Shown: positions 33,824 to 46,770 of the stretch, in pieces
How the letters are laid out: each line of letters starts with the position of its first letter
Position numbering within the stretch: the first letter of the stretch is position 1
From: Euryodendron excelsum
Taxonomy: Eukaryota; Streptophyta; Magnoliopsida; Ericales; Pentaphylacaceae
NCBI GenBank assembly: GCA_033060915.1
Contig: CM065378.1
Coordinates: forward strand, 38,328,501 to 38,392,500
Reading direction: 5' to 3'
DNA: 64,000 nucleotides
Translations under genes and position numbers: made by a program
The notes under the pieces: generated by a model
What the model saw: only the letters and a program-made list of their open reading frames with translations
Databases searched by the model: none
Told to the model about the DNA's origin: nothing

Positions 33824-35578
33824 GCCATTGTAAGCACCCCATTTTTGCCCGCTCGGTAATCTTCGGCCCGACCGGACCTAGTTTTCAAATGTCACAACAC
33901 ATGTAAGCCCAAGATGAGTCTTTCAAACCTCAATCCAGTCAATCAATCGCTTCCCGGGCCCACAAAGGTTCCACTAGAGCCATAAACACTATCATGCCCC
34001 TAGGCATTCTAGGCAGCTTTCCAAGACCGGGCGGTCTCGGAAACCAACGCCATCCAAGTAGCTTCCCGAGATCGGGCGATCTCGGGGGCCAACACCTTAT
34101 CAAATTTTAGAAGGTTCACTTCTAGCGCCTGCTAGCCCACCAATGTAGAGTGTCCGTCATTTGGTAGTTCTTCGAGACCAGGCGTTCTCGGAGACTAATA
34201 CCACTATCGCAGGTAGTTTTCTAATACCAGACGTTCTCAGGAACCAACACCACCCTACATGTAGCTTTTTAAGACCGGGTAGTCTCAAGGACCAACACTG
34301 CACAGGTAGTTTTCCGAGGCTGCGTGGTTTCGGGAACCAACATCTAGGTCAACACTGGCGCTTGCTAGCCCGACTTGGTGAAAAATGACCAAACCTACTT
34401 CTTTGGCCTTTAGGCACGTTTTGAGAAAGTTTAAAATCTCTCAAAATGGTAAGTCCACCCTTCCAAAGTGCTACTAAGTAGTTAGGTGTACTCCGCACGC
34501 CATTCAGTCCAATTCTGGTCTCATTCCGACTAACTCTGGTCAAAATAACAGTTTTGCCCCTTAATATCCCAGTACTGCACAAATCACACCGAATAGTAAA
34601 AGACTCTCCTAGGATCATCCCTGAATGACCCAACACACTTAACATAACACTCCGATCCATTCTTGACCATTTTCAACCAAACCCGACCAAAATGATAATT
34701 TTGCCCCTAATAACCCGAACGCGCCTTGAAACAACACTGATCCTAGGATATAGAACGATGGATCTTGTCATACACCCCTATTTAACCTGGAGAGGACCTT
34801 GGGACACTGAACACCCCCGGCTCAATAAAAGTTCCCTGGAGCGTCTCGCAAACGCTCTGCCAAAATTGTCTTATCTCCCGGTTCTCTAGTTATAATGCAC
34901 CGTCAGACGACTTGAGAAATGTGTAAACCGGGAAATTTTCAAAAGCTCGTTGATAGGTTTTTCCATCAGTATGGCTCAATCAGATAGATCGCTCCCCGAA
35001 GTCCCTCATCGCGTGGCTCAAAAAATGCTAGTTTCAGCCACCCATGGAGCGTCTCACAAACGCTTCGCCAAGATTGCCTTTTTCTTCAATTCCCAGATTA
35101 TAGCACACCGTCAAACAACTTGAGAAATACATAAATTAGAAAATTTTTGAAAGTATTTTCAAAGTATCTTCCATCAATACGGCCCGATCGGAAAGCTCGC
35201 TTCCTGAAGGCCTTGATCATGCATCACAAAAACAGCTTATTTTGAAACCCCGTAGAGAGTATCACAGATGCTCCACAGAGATGCGATTTCATGCACACTT
35301 CCCGAGATGATATCTCACACTTTCGAGCACCGTTCAAACTTTTTGAAATCTCAAAAGTTCACGAGAAACTTGAGGAGAACATCGTGGATGCAACTGATTC
35401 CTTTGAAACCTTCCTGGTTGGCTCAGTTATCAAGGTAAAGTTTAAACGAACGCTCCTGGTGACAGAGCGTATGCTACATGCGCCCAGATTTTGATCAGAA
35501 TGACAAAACTTCGTTTAACCGTCAAGATTTAGCCAGTATAATGGGTGCCACGTAACATTCTCCCAATGGAACAGTATT

Positions 35579-35646
35579 GGCACATGTGCTACATGCGGCA
35601 GGGCAAATTTTACCCAGGTGGCCCTGCCGGATGTAGCACATGCGCC
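35579..35646. promoter_or_regulatory. 26-bp-arm inverted repeat upstream of the LTR TATA box
   Basis: Arms 35579-35604 and 35621-35646 are reverse complements at 24 of 26 positions, around a 16-bp AT-rich centre. Each arm is itself partly palindromic (CACATGTGCTACATG; ATGTAGCACATGCGC). It ends 19 bp before TATAAATA. Confidence 0.85.
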
Positions 35647-35665
35647 AGGCCTCTCTAGGATTGCC

Positions 35666-35673
35666 TATAAATA
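35666..35673 (+). promoter_or_regulatory. TATA box of the 5' LTR
   Basis: TATAAATA in the conserved context GCCTATAAATACTGG. It is the expected promoter for the element's genomic transcript. Confidence 0.7.
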
Positions 35674-38626
35674 CTGGTCTCCCCATTTGCATATTCCAGA
35701 ATCGAAATTGATAGCAAAGCTTTGCAAAAACTGCTCCAGAACCGTGAATTCTTATATACCTCTCACACTTCAATCACTTAGGGTAGATTCCACCTCCCCC
35801 TAACCCATACAATTCACCTACATAGCCTTCCATGCTATAAAATACCTCTTTCCAGCCCCTTAAACACACTTAAAGCCATCATAGCTCAAGTCAAAACATC
35901 CATAGAAGATTACAAGTGTATTGAAGGCAAAAGTTGGTATTCCTTTTATATTTTTGTCTTCCCCCACTCCTCTCTTCTCCCTCATAGCCTACTTAGGCTA
36001 TTCTCTATTTTAATCCACATCTTCTACCCTCCTTTCTTGCATGCTTGAAGGAAGAGGGTTTTTAGTTCATGCTTAGAGGAAAGTTGGTGAGAGCCACCGT
36101 ATAGGGGGATCTCTCACTAGCCTACTTTAAGATGGTATGACCTTGGAGCCCCTTGATTATATGGTATAGCCTAAAGTCTTGTATGAATTCATGACCCCCT
36201 TGCATATAGTTGTATAATTCATGTTTTGCATGCTTAGCTTTGTCTTTATGTTTATGGCCATGTTGGTCAAGTCTTCACTATCTCCATTTCTATGTCAACT
36301 TCAAGCCTCCTATTCCAATGTTTCTTAAAAGTGGTTTAATAGTTGGCCTCTTTGAAGTTTAGAATGAGACTCTAAGAAATCAGGTCTTAGAAAACCTCCC
36401 CATTAACCCTTAACTCACATTTTTACATCCTTGCATTCCAACTTGCATAAAAATGGTTTTCAAGCTCTCTAATTTCCAAGGTTTCTATTCTTTCAAGTTT
36501 AGTGGTTAAAATGGCCTCATGAAACCCTCTCTTGAGTGGTCTGCCTCCTATATTGGCCATAGAAACCCTAAATTGATAGGATAATTCCCTTCTTTTTTTT
36601 TTTCTCGTACGAAAATATTTTCAACCTCTTTGATTTCCAAGGTTTCTATTATTTCAAGTTTAGTGGTTGGAATGGCTACATGGAACTCTCTCTTGAGTGG
36701 ACTCCTTTTACATTGGCTATAGGAACCCTAATTTGTTAGAATGATTTTCTTTAAAAATGGTTTTCAAAATCTTCTTCTAAAAGAGAATGGTTTTCGAAAG
36801 TTTACTTTCTCCATTTTTGCATTAAAAATGATTTTTCAAAAATTTTTCATCATTGTGTTGATTTTTGAAATCCTTACTCTTTTCAAGATAAAGGTTATAA
36901 TGGTCCTAAGAAAACCTTCTTCGGAATGGTTTTCAAGCACCAACCATATAAATCATATTCTTGGCTAGAGTCAAATTTTCGTGAAAATGATCTTCAAAAG
37001 GATTGTCTACCAAAGTCCTTTGCATAACATGATTTGTTTTCCAAAACTCTTTTTAAGAATGTATAAAACCACCTTTCAAAATCATCTTCCAATCCAACCC
37101 TAGGTTAACTTGACTCTAGTTATCCAATTCTAGGTTAATTTGACCCTAGTTGTTCAACCTTAGATTAACTTAACCCAAGTTAGTTACCCTAGGTCACCTC
37201 AACCCTAGGTTAACCAAACCCAAGTTAGTTAACCTTAGGTCACCCTTACCCTTAGGCCAACCCATATTAGGTTAGTATACTTCAAGGTTCTAACTCATGG
37301 ACCCCTTTTAAATGATCTCTCAATTTAAACCTATTCTCATAACCCATTTTTTCAAAACCTCCTACTCTCTTGAGATTTCAAAAACCAACTCCATAACCTT
37401 TTCAAATACTCCTACACTCTATCTTTAAATTATTTTCAAAAATGGTTTCGAGAATTCACAACCCTAAGGTGTCTCTACCTCTTTTATGGTTAGGGATTCC
37501 AAGGGAAGGTAATACATTAAGTTCAACCTTCAAGGTTGTTCATATTAGAGTTCTAAAGTCCTAGGTGTTTTTCAAAACCACTTTCAAAAACTTTTCAAAG
37601 ATCAATTTATTAAAACACTCCCAAATCATGCCTCCAAGGTTTTCAAAACAAGACTTCAAAAAATTTTCAAAACTCTCATGAGTTATTTCAAAGCATTTCC
37701 AAAACTCTTCCGAGTTGTTTAAAAAACATTCCAAAAACAGTTCAAACCCCATTTCAAGAGTTTCAAAGTTCTATTTCAAAACTAAAACACTCCAACATTC
37801 GATTCCAAATCAAAACTCTCAAGTTCTCTATTTCTAAAGACCTCAAAGCGTTTTTAAAAACTTTCCAAAGGCCCCAATGTGTCTTCAAAATATTCCAAAT
37901 GCCCTAATGCACCTATTTTCTATCGGGCTCTTGCCGAACTACGTGATTCTCACCAATAGAGATACGTAGGCAACCTAAAATGGTATGGTCATAACTTCTA
38001 TTTCAACCCCAATCCCCTTTTTAAAAATTTCTATCAATTCCAACCTCCTTCAAAACCTCCATGTTTTCAAATATTCTTCCTGAAACTTGTATCATGCATC
38101 ATTCATCCAAAAAGTGATGACCAAACCCTATTTTCAAAACTCTAAAGTGGATAATGGTAACTGGTTATTCTAGTGAGTAAAAAAAAGGTGATTAGGCATG
38201 TAGGTACCGAAAGGGCAGGGCGGGGTGATGATCTTAGGATATCTTCCCTACACGTAACCAACCCCCGAACCATAAATTTCTGTTTTTGAAAGACCAAAAT
38301 GGAGTTATTATCTAAAAGGGCTTAAAATTTTCTAAAGGTTGCCAGACAACCTATTTTCTTACAAACCCTCTATTGAGGAAGTTTTTTCAAAACCCTTCTT
38401 CAAAAACCCTAAGTTTGATCTTCGGATTGTACTTAGCTTTAGGTGACCTAACTCACCTTAATCAATTTAGGTGGTGACTCCTCTTTTTCTAAAAAGCCCT
38501 TAATCAAACCAATTTAAAGTTCAAACCTAGTCGCACTTGCCCTTCTAGGAGGATGAGTTCTAATGACAAAGTTCTGTGCTTTTTCCAGAGCTGAAAGGAC
38601 TTGGTAAAAAACTGGGGCGCTAGAGT

Positions 38627-38644
38627 TGGCGACTCCACTGGGGA
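38627..38644 (+). other. Primer-binding site matching tRNA-Arg
   Basis: TGGCGACTCCACTGGGGA begins two bases after the LTR. It is the exact complement of the 3' end of plant tRNA-Arg(ACG) (TCCCCAGTGGAGTCG plus CCA), as I remember that tRNA. A tRNA-Arg PBS is characteristic of Ogre-type elements. Confidence 0.85.
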
Positions 38645-40250
38645 AGTACTTAGAGGGTTAGGCCATTGACGTGTCTCTTCACCCTTCACTCACCCAGAAT
38701 CTCTCGTTACTTTGTCCAGTTTTTATCCACTTTTCAAATTTGTCTAAGTTTCTAAAACAAATCTTATTTTTCAAAACAATTTTCGAATAAGTGTCGTCAC
38801 TTGCATTCATTGCTTACATTCATACTCTTGCATTAACCATCCAATTTATCTTGCATTGAGTTTTTTGAAAAGTTACTAACTCTTTGCATTTTTTTTTTTT
38901 GTAGGTGGACCTTTGTTCACATTTTATTTTATCTCATAATTTATTGCTATGTATGTGATGAATGAATAGGATGTGATGTGTATTGTTGGGTCCTTTTCTC
39001 CATTTTCAAAAATTTCACACACACTTGGTGCACTCACTTGCATTTACATCTTGCATATATTACCTGGTTATTACCCTTCTAGATAGAAGGGAAAACAATA
39101 TATTGATTATGGGTGAATGCTGTGTCAGTTTCTCAGCCTGCGGTCTCTTGACAGTTCTCCCGCTTGAACCACCAACCAAAGATGGAGTTCACCCTTTTGG
39201 GAGTGGACGTCGGAGGTTTGAAGGTTCGGGAACCGAGCTTTTTAGGAAGCATTAGTAAACCCCCAACCTCATGCTCATGTAGCACCTCATGCATAGCCAA
39301 ACCTCTGTCGAATTTAGGACACGCACGTCAATTTCAAAACCAAGGAGGAAAGGGCGACTACTTTAATTTCATTTACTTTCTATTTATGACGTCATGCTTA
39401 ATCTTCGTCGTTATATCATGTGTACATCTTTTCGGATCATAACTGCTCATGCATCAGAATTTATTTCAAGACAAGAGTTTCCAAAGTAACTCAAGTTATT
39501 ACATCTCCATGCATGTAATCAATCCTCAAAGAAAGGCCCTAAGACTTTCTCGCTCAAATCAAGCCAACCCAAAACTCCTAAGGGTATCAGATGACCCTAG
39601 GGATTCATGGCATGTATTAAAGTCATCTCATAAAAAGGGGCCTTAATTCCTTTTCCCTCATGGAGATGGGGCTGCCAAGAAGACGAAAGGGCAACTCGAA
39701 TCAAAGGTCTCTCATCAACTTTCATCCAAGAAGGTGAATCTAAAGATTTAAGAGTAGTTTAGGATTCCATGATATAAATATAGAATAGGCAGAAGTCCCA
39801 AGGAAGATGTTCCCATTCCCCATTTTTAATGTATTTTTGAAAAATTCTATGTACAAAGAGAATTCATCTCAATAAAAATTGTTATTACTGTCAAATGAAT
39901 GAATGTATGAATGGATGAATTACAGGTGCAGGTATGGTATTGCATACAGGGGCAACCCCTTATCTCCGGACTTAAGCCAAAGCATCATGCTTAGTTCCCC
40001 GCAAAAGGCAGGGGCATCCTTAGGTCATACATTGCATACAATCTTTCTAATCCAGAACCTAACGTATAATCCCTTTGTTTTATTTTCTTTATTTTCTATT
40101 CTCCCTCGTCTCATTAAAAAACTAGTAATAGTTTTTGGTGAGACTTCTTGCTTTTTAGGTTACCATTGCTCCCAGAAAAGAAAAAAAAAAGGAACATGAG
40201 TGCTTTCTGTACTCCGAACACCAGTCTTTACCCGACAATGAGTAGCACAG
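38645..40250 (+). other. Leader region before gag
   Basis: Ogre elements often carry an extra ORF here. The sequence shows only short ORFs (for example 38983-39255 and 39164-39442) without a recognisable domain. GATGAATTACAG|GTGC near 39925 could be a splice acceptor, but no donor is convincing. Confidence 0.4.
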
Positions 40251-42368
40251 ATGACAAGTGAAGGCAACACTCCCGATCAACAAAACAACTCGGTGACACG
40301 GGAAGAAATGAATGAGATGAAGGCAAAAATAGATGAGATATTTAAACTCGTGCAACTGATGGCCTTCAAAGGACCTGCTATGAATCTATCAGCCTCAACA
40401 TCCCATCTCAAGAAAACTAAAGCTATCCCGCCAAGGGTTGTCCTACGGATTGATAATGCAGGGAAGAACAAGGAACTCCCTAAAGTGGCGGACATCGAGA
40501 AGGAGAAGAAGACAATCCTAAAACCATCCTGTTAACTGCCACATCAAAGAAGAAAAACTTGGATCCTCTCGATCTCAAGATACAAGGGCTAGAAGAGTCC
40601 CTGCGTAGCCTACAAGGTCATGATGCCTTCGGTGGGACATCTTATAATGAACTATGCTTCTTTCCCAACCATCCAAGACCACCCAAGTTCAAGACGCCTG
40701 ATTTTTAAAAGTATGACGAAAGTGGGGATCACGTGGCTCACCTGAGACTATATGCAAGCGCATTAAGTGGTCATGGGAATGACCCCAAACTCTTGATACA
40801 AATATTTCAACATAGCCTGACTGGGCCCGCCCCGCAATGGTTTGCCCGTTTAGATCTGAAGAAGATAACGACTTGGAATGAATTGGTCATGGCCTTCCGG
40901 TCCCAATATCGACACAACAGTGACCTAACTATGGGTAGGTGTCCCTTGATGATGATGACCCGAAGGGAAAAGAAAAGCTTCAAGAGTTACGCTTTTAGAT
41001 GGAGGGAGGCAGTTGCTTAAGTCAACCCCCCATTAGTGGAAAAAGAGTATGTGCAGTTGTTTGTAAACACTTTCTAAGGTCTGTATTACGAGCGTCTGTG
41101 CCTGAACATTGGAAAGAATTTTTTTGAGCTGATAATGCAAGGAGAAATGATCAAGAATGGGTTGAGAACTGGTAGAATCACGGACCCCTATGCTAAGACA
41201 AGTGAGGGATTCGCAAATGCAACCAAGAAAGTAGTAACTACACGAGGTATCAGCAAGAAAGAAGAAGAGGTATCTGCCATCCTGCCAACACAACAGCGAC
41301 CATACTATCCCCAATATCAGGCTCGACCACCATCGTTTGCTCCTATCGTCAACATCCCTGTTGCTAACATCCAAGCACCTGCTCCTGGACCTGTTGCAGC
41401 CTGACCATACCCCAATCTTAACAGAAACAACCGGTGAAACTGAGAATTTACCCACTTGGCATGCACTTAAACAGAGGCCTACCATGAACTCCTCAAAGCC
41501 AAACACATATACCTTATACCCTCGCAGCCATTGCCAAGCCTGTGGCCTCCAACTTTCAATCCTACCCTTACTTGTGAATATCATTCTAGGGGACAGGGGC
41601 ATAACACAGAGTCCTATTTCTCTTTAAAGCATAAAATCTAAAACCTTATTGATAACAAGGTCATCAATACCCAAGAAGCAAAATCGGTCCTTACTCCCAA
41701 TGTCACAGCAAATCCCTTACCAGACCATGCTGTCAACATCATCACAGAATGAGAGGCAGTTCCAAATGGCATTATAGCTGCAGAATATTTCGAGGGTGAG
41801 TCAAACCCTGAGGAAGAAAGTGACTGGGAAGAGGAGCTACCGCCATGCCCTATCTATCTTTATAATGCAAGTGGAGAGCAAGATCCTCTTGACTGGTCAA
41901 TGGAAGAGCCCATGGAAGACATTCCGGCTAATACTGTGTCCGTCGACTGCTGGGGGGAAGAATTCTTACACCCTTGATATGCCGAAGCTGAGAACCATCT
42001 AAAAGAGGAGCTCTTTAATTATGAGGATATGGACTGGGCTTCTATGAGCCAAGAATACCAAATCCACCATTCGAGTTCAGTGAAGGTGATTTGGATAACC
42101 TGTTTGCTGAAATCGACAAAGAGGAAGCTGAAAAAGAGGAGATTAAGGAAAAAACACCTTAAGTCTTGGAAGAAGGCCTAGTTACAAAACCCTAAGAAGC
42201 TGAGTAAAAGAAAACCGTCCAACCGAAAGAAAGCCATCAAGGATCCAAAGATGGGATGCACAACCTCAATGACCCAGCTGGAGAAGGGGAAGGAAAAGGA
42301 GGAATCCCCGACTACACTATGCCTGCTCATCTCTACCACTCTGCAGTCAACGAGTCAATTCGTCCAGC
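40251..42368 (+). pseudogene. Ogre/Tat-type gag (decayed)
   Basis: The N-terminal ORF MTSEGNTPDQQNNSVTREEM is followed in other frames by the gag core: HVAHLRLYASALSGHG, SLTGPAPQWFARLDLKKI, RREKKSFKSYAFRWREAVA, FELIMQGEMIKNGLRTGRI. Then comes the Ogre-style His/Cys region (LTCEYHSRGQGHNTESY..LKHKI) and an acidic part. In autonomous relatives this protein packages the RNA and is followed by protease and pol. Several stops and frameshifts are present. The reading frame runs into the nested solo LTR at 42374 and resumes after it with PSEEVGGWSTEEAGVVPKPT, ending at 46770. Confidence 0.85.
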
Positions 42369-42373
42369 ACAGC

Positions 42374-45300
42374 TGTCGCGCCCCTGTTTTTGGGTGCCCA
42401 AGGTCCTTTTGGCTTGGAGACAAAAAGCACGGAACTCTGTCACTAGAACTCATCCTCCTAGAAGGACAAGTGCGACTAGGTTTAAAAATTGATTTAACTA
42501 AGGGCTTTTTGAAAAAATAGGAGTCGCCACCTAACTTGATTAAGGTGAGTTAGGGCACCTAAAACTAAGTGTTAATCTAAAGATTAAACTTAGGGTTTTT
42601 TGGAAAAGGTTTTGAAAACTCCCTTAAGAGAGGGTTTTTAAGAAAATAGGTTGTTTGGCAACCTATGGAAAGATTTAAGCCCTTTGGAAAATAACTCCAT
42701 TTTGGTCATTTGAAAACAAAAATTTATGGTTCGAGGGTTGGTTACGTGTAGGGAAGACATATCCTAAGATCATCACCCTACCCCGCCCTTTCGGTACCTA
42801 CATGTCTAATCACCCTTTGTTCACTCACTAGAATAATCGGTTACTATTGTCCATTTAATATCCACTTTAGAACTTTGAAGGTGGGGTTTAGTCATCACTT
42901 TTCGGATGAATGATGCATGATGCAAGTTTTGAAAGAAGTTTGAAAATGTGGGAGTTTTGAAAGAGTTTGAAATGAGAACTTTGGATTGATTGAAAGTTTT
43001 CGAAAAGGGGATTGGAGTTGAGATATGAGTTATGACCGCACAATTCTAGGTTGCCTACGTATCTCATTTGGTGAGAATCAGGTCAATCGTAGTTTGGGCA
43101 AGAGCCCGATGGAAAATAGGCGCATTAGGGTCTTTGGAAGGTTTGAAGATACTTTGGGGTCTTTGAAAAAGTTTAAGACACTTGGAGGTCTTTAGAAAAG
43201 TTTAAGACACTTTGAGGTCTTGGAAGTTGGAGACTCTTTGTGGTCTTGGAAGTTTTGACTTGAAATTAGATGGTGAAGTGTTTTGATAATGTTTTTGGAT
43301 CAATTTAAGGGAGTTTTGGAAAAATGCTTAGGCATGACTCAATAGAACTTGAAAGTGTTTTTGAAGTCTTATTTTGAAAACCTTGGATGCATGACTTTAG
43401 AATGTTTTGATGAATTAGTTTTTGAAAGTGGTTTTTGGAAATGGCTAAGGGTTTGGAATCCTAATATGGACAACCTTAGAGATTGTTCTTGATTTATCAC
43501 TTGTCCTTGGAATCCCTAACCATGAGAGGGCTAGGTACATCTTAGGTTTGTGATCTTTTAAAAATATTTTTGGAAATGCCTTGAAGATGGAGTGTAAGAG
43601 CATTAGAAAAGTTTATGGAGTGGGCATTTGGAAATCAAGAGTAGTAGGAGGTTTTGGAAAAATGGGTTATGAGAATAGTTTGAAATTGAGTGATCATTTA
43701 GAAAAGGGTTCAAGAGTTGAAACCTTGAAGTATACTAACCTAGGTTGGGTTGGCCTAAGGCTAGGGGTGACCTAAGGTTAACTACCTTGGGTTAGGTTAA
43801 CCTAGGGTTAAGATGACCTATGGTTAACTAACTAAGGTTAGGTTAACCTAAGGTTAAGGTGACCTAGGGTTAATGATCTTCATGGTGATGACAACTTTTT
43901 AAGGCACCATTTTTAATACAAAGATGGAGAGAATGCATTTTTGAAAATCATCTTTGAAGGGAGTTTTGAAAATCTTTTTTTGTAGGAGGTCATTCCATCA
44001 AGAGAGGGTTCCTATGGCCAAATAAAAGGAAAACCATTCAAGAGAGGATTCCATGGGGCCATTCCAACCATTACACTTAAAAGAATGAAAATCTTGGAAA
44101 TTAGAGAATTGGAAAGCAACCCTTATACAAGTTAAGATGTCATGATAACAAAATGATTGTTAGGGTGTTAGTAGGAGGTCTTCTAAGGCATAATTTCTAA
44201 AATCTCATCCTAAACTTCAAGGGGCCAACTCTTGAAACAATTTTTGAAAGAAATATAGAGCTTGGAAATGGCATGAAAATAAGAGCAATGTAAGCATTGT
44301 AAAACATGACAATAAGCATAAAATAAAGCTAAGCATACAAAACATAATCAAAATAGTAATATGCAAGGGGTTATGATCATATACAAGGCTTTTAGGCTAC
44401 ACTACATAAACAAGGGGCTCCTAGGCCATACCATATCAAAATAAGCTAGTGAGAGGTCCCCCTACACGGTGGATCTCACTTACTTTCCTCTAGGCATGAT
44501 CTAAGAGCCCTCTTGGCTCAAGCATGCAAGAATAGGGGGTTGTAAATGGGGAATAAAATAGAGAATAGCCTAAGTAAGCTAGGAGGGAGAAAAGAAGAGT
44601 GGGGGAAGACACAAATGTAAAAGGGATACCACCTTTTGCCTTCAACACAGTTGTAGTCTTCAATGGATGTCTTGATTGGAGCTTGAATGATTTCAAGAAA
44701 GCTTGAGGGGTTGGAATGGAGTGTATAATGGGGTATAAGACCTTATAGCTGAAGTGTATAGGCTTGAGAGGGATAGAATCTAGCCTAAGTGTTGGAGGGG
44801 TAGAATATATGTAAGGATTCGAGATTCTGGAGTAGTTTCAGCAAAGCTTCACATTAATTTCGGAGATGGAATATACAAAAGGGTGGCCTGGTGTTTATAG
44901 GCAATCTAGAACAAGCCTAGCGCATATGTTACATGCGCCTGGCCAAAATTTGACCTTGTGCATGTAGGACATGCGCAGGTACTGTTCCATTGCCAGAATG
45001 ACATGTGGCACCCTGTATACTAGATAAATCTCGACTGTTGATCGAAAGTTAGTCGATCTGATTAAAATTTGAGCGCATGTAGCATACGCTCCATCACTGG
45101 GAAGGTTCGTCTAGACTTTGCCTCGATAATTATGCCAAGCAGGAAGGTTTCGGGAGAATCGGTTGCACCCACGGTGTTCTCTTGGGGTTTCTCATGAACT
45201 TTCATGCTTTTGAAAAGTTTGAATTATGTTTGGAAGCGTGGGATATCATCTTAGGAAGTGTGTAAAAAAGGACATGTTTGCGAAGCGTCTGTGATACGCT

Positions 45301-46703
45301 CCGAGGGTGTTCGAAAATAGTTGTTTTCGTATTGCATGATCAAGGTCTTCGGGAAGCAATCTTTTCGATCAAATCGTATCGATGGAAAGTATTCTGGAAA
45401 TACTTTTGGGAATTCCCAGATTTACGCATTTCTCAAGTCATTTGACCGTGCATCTTGATTAAGGAATTGGAGAAAAAGTCAACCTTGGTGGAGCGTCTGC
45501 GAGACGCTCTAGGGGTTGCTGAAAGTTGTAATTTTTGTACCGTACGATGGAGGGCTTCAGGAAGCGATCTATCCATATCGATGGAAAGATCTATGAATGA
45601 GATTTCAAGAATTCCCTGATTTAGGCATTTCTCAAGTCAGTTGACAGTGCGTTATAACTAGGGAATCGGGAGAAAAGACAATTTAGGCAGAGCGTCTGCG
45701 AGACCTCCAGGGGACTTTTATCGAGTCGTGAGCGTTTAATGTCGTAGGGTCCTTCTTAGGATAAACAAGGGTATATGGTGAAACCCTTTGCTCGAAATCC
45801 TAGGACCGGTGCTGTCTCGGGGCATGTTTGGATTGCTTGGGGCAAAATGGTCATTTTGGGCCAGGATTGGTTGGAAATGGTTATGAATGGTTTGGTGTGT
45901 TGTGTTAAGCATACCATGTTATTCAAGGATGGTTTTGGGAGAGTCCTTCGCCGTTCGGTGGGGTTTGTGCAATGTCGGGACGTTCTGGGGCAAAACGGTT
46001 ATTTTGACCGAAGTTGGCCAGGACGGGACCGGAATGGGGCCGTGTGGCGTGTAAAATACGCCCAACTGAGTAGTAACATTCTGGAAGAGTAGACTTACCG
46101 TTTTGAGGGATTTTGAACTTTCTCAAAATGTGCCTGGAGGCCTAAGGGGTAAGTTTGGTCATTTTTCACCAAGTAGAGCTAGCAGACGCCGGTGTTGACC
46201 TAGGTGTTAATTTTCGAGACCGCTCGGTCTCGAAAAACTACCTGTACGGTGTTGGTCCCTAAGAACGCTTGGCCTTAGAGAGCTACTTGTAGGGTGGTGT
46301 TAGTTCATGGGAACGCCTGGTCCCAGAAAGCTACCTATAAGGGTGGTGTTGGTCTTTGAGAATGCCTGGTCTTGGAGAACTACCAAATGATGGACATTCT
46401 ACATTGGCGAGCTAGCAGGCGCCAGAAGTGAACCGTCTGAAACTTGATGAGGTGTTGGTCCCCGAGATCGCCCGATCCCGGGGAGCTACCTGGATGGCGT
46501 TGGTTTTCAGGACCGCCCAGTCTGAAAAGCTGCTTGGAATAATGGTGCTTATGGCTCCCGCGAGTCCTTGTGGGCCTGAGAAGCGACCAATTGGTTGGAT
46601 TGGAGATTGAAAGGCTTATCTTGAGCCTGCATGTGTTGGGATGCTTGAAACCAAGCCCGGTCGGGCCGGAGATTGCCGAGCGGGCAAAAATGGGGTGTTT
46701 ACA
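42374..46703 (-). mobile_element. Nested solo LTR C, same family, reverse orientation
   Basis: On the minus strand it begins TGTAAACACCCC (46703) and ends GGGGCGCGACA (42374). ACAGC lies on both sides (42369-42373 and 46704-46708), a perfect 5-bp TSD. No PBS is next to its inner end. Length is 4330 bp. Like its relatives it carries the palindromic array (about 46200-46540), hairpin units, a TATAAACA box at 44892-44899 (minus) and the 30-bp array (about 43735-43875). It points leftward, antisense to gag. Confidence 0.93.
44892..44978 (-). promoter_or_regulatory. TATA box and palindromes of solo LTR C
   Basis: TATAAACA reads on the minus strand at 44892-44899. Upstream of it (44919-44978) two related palindromes, AGCGCATATGTTACATGCGC and TGTGCATGTAGGACATGCGCA-like, face each other as an imperfect inverted repeat around AAAATTTGACC. 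Confidence 0.65.
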
Positions 46704-46708
46704 ACAGC

Positions 46709-46770
46709 CAAGTGAAGAAGTTGGCGGATGGAGCACGGAGGAGGCAGGCGTGGTCCCGAAGCCCACCTAA
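46709..46770 (+). pseudogene. Final codons of the Ogre-like gag ORF after the nested LTR
   Basis: With the solo LTR and one TSD copy removed, the frame ...VNESIRPAQ continues as PSEEVGGWSTEEAGVVPKPT and stops at 46768-46770. This supports the placement of the LTR insertion inside an ORF and marks the end of the coding part on this strand. Confidence 0.6.

Larger units (their letters stand above)
33829..38624 (+). mobile_element. 5' LTR (B) of the Ogre/Tat-like element
   Basis: Begins TGTAAGCACCCC and ends GGGGCGCTAGA (a decayed ...CGACA). Length is 4796 bp. It contains the palindromic-core array (about 34010-34350), hairpin units near 34840, 35047 and 35256, a large inverted repeat at 35579-35646, TATAAATA at 35666-35673, and a short form of the 30-bp array (about 37099-37240). 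Confidence 0.92.

Noticed and set aside
42374..46703. LTR C as the end of a second full element
   Set aside because: No PBS next to its inner end and no PPT at its outer end; perfect ACAGC TSD on both sides shows that it is a solo LTR.
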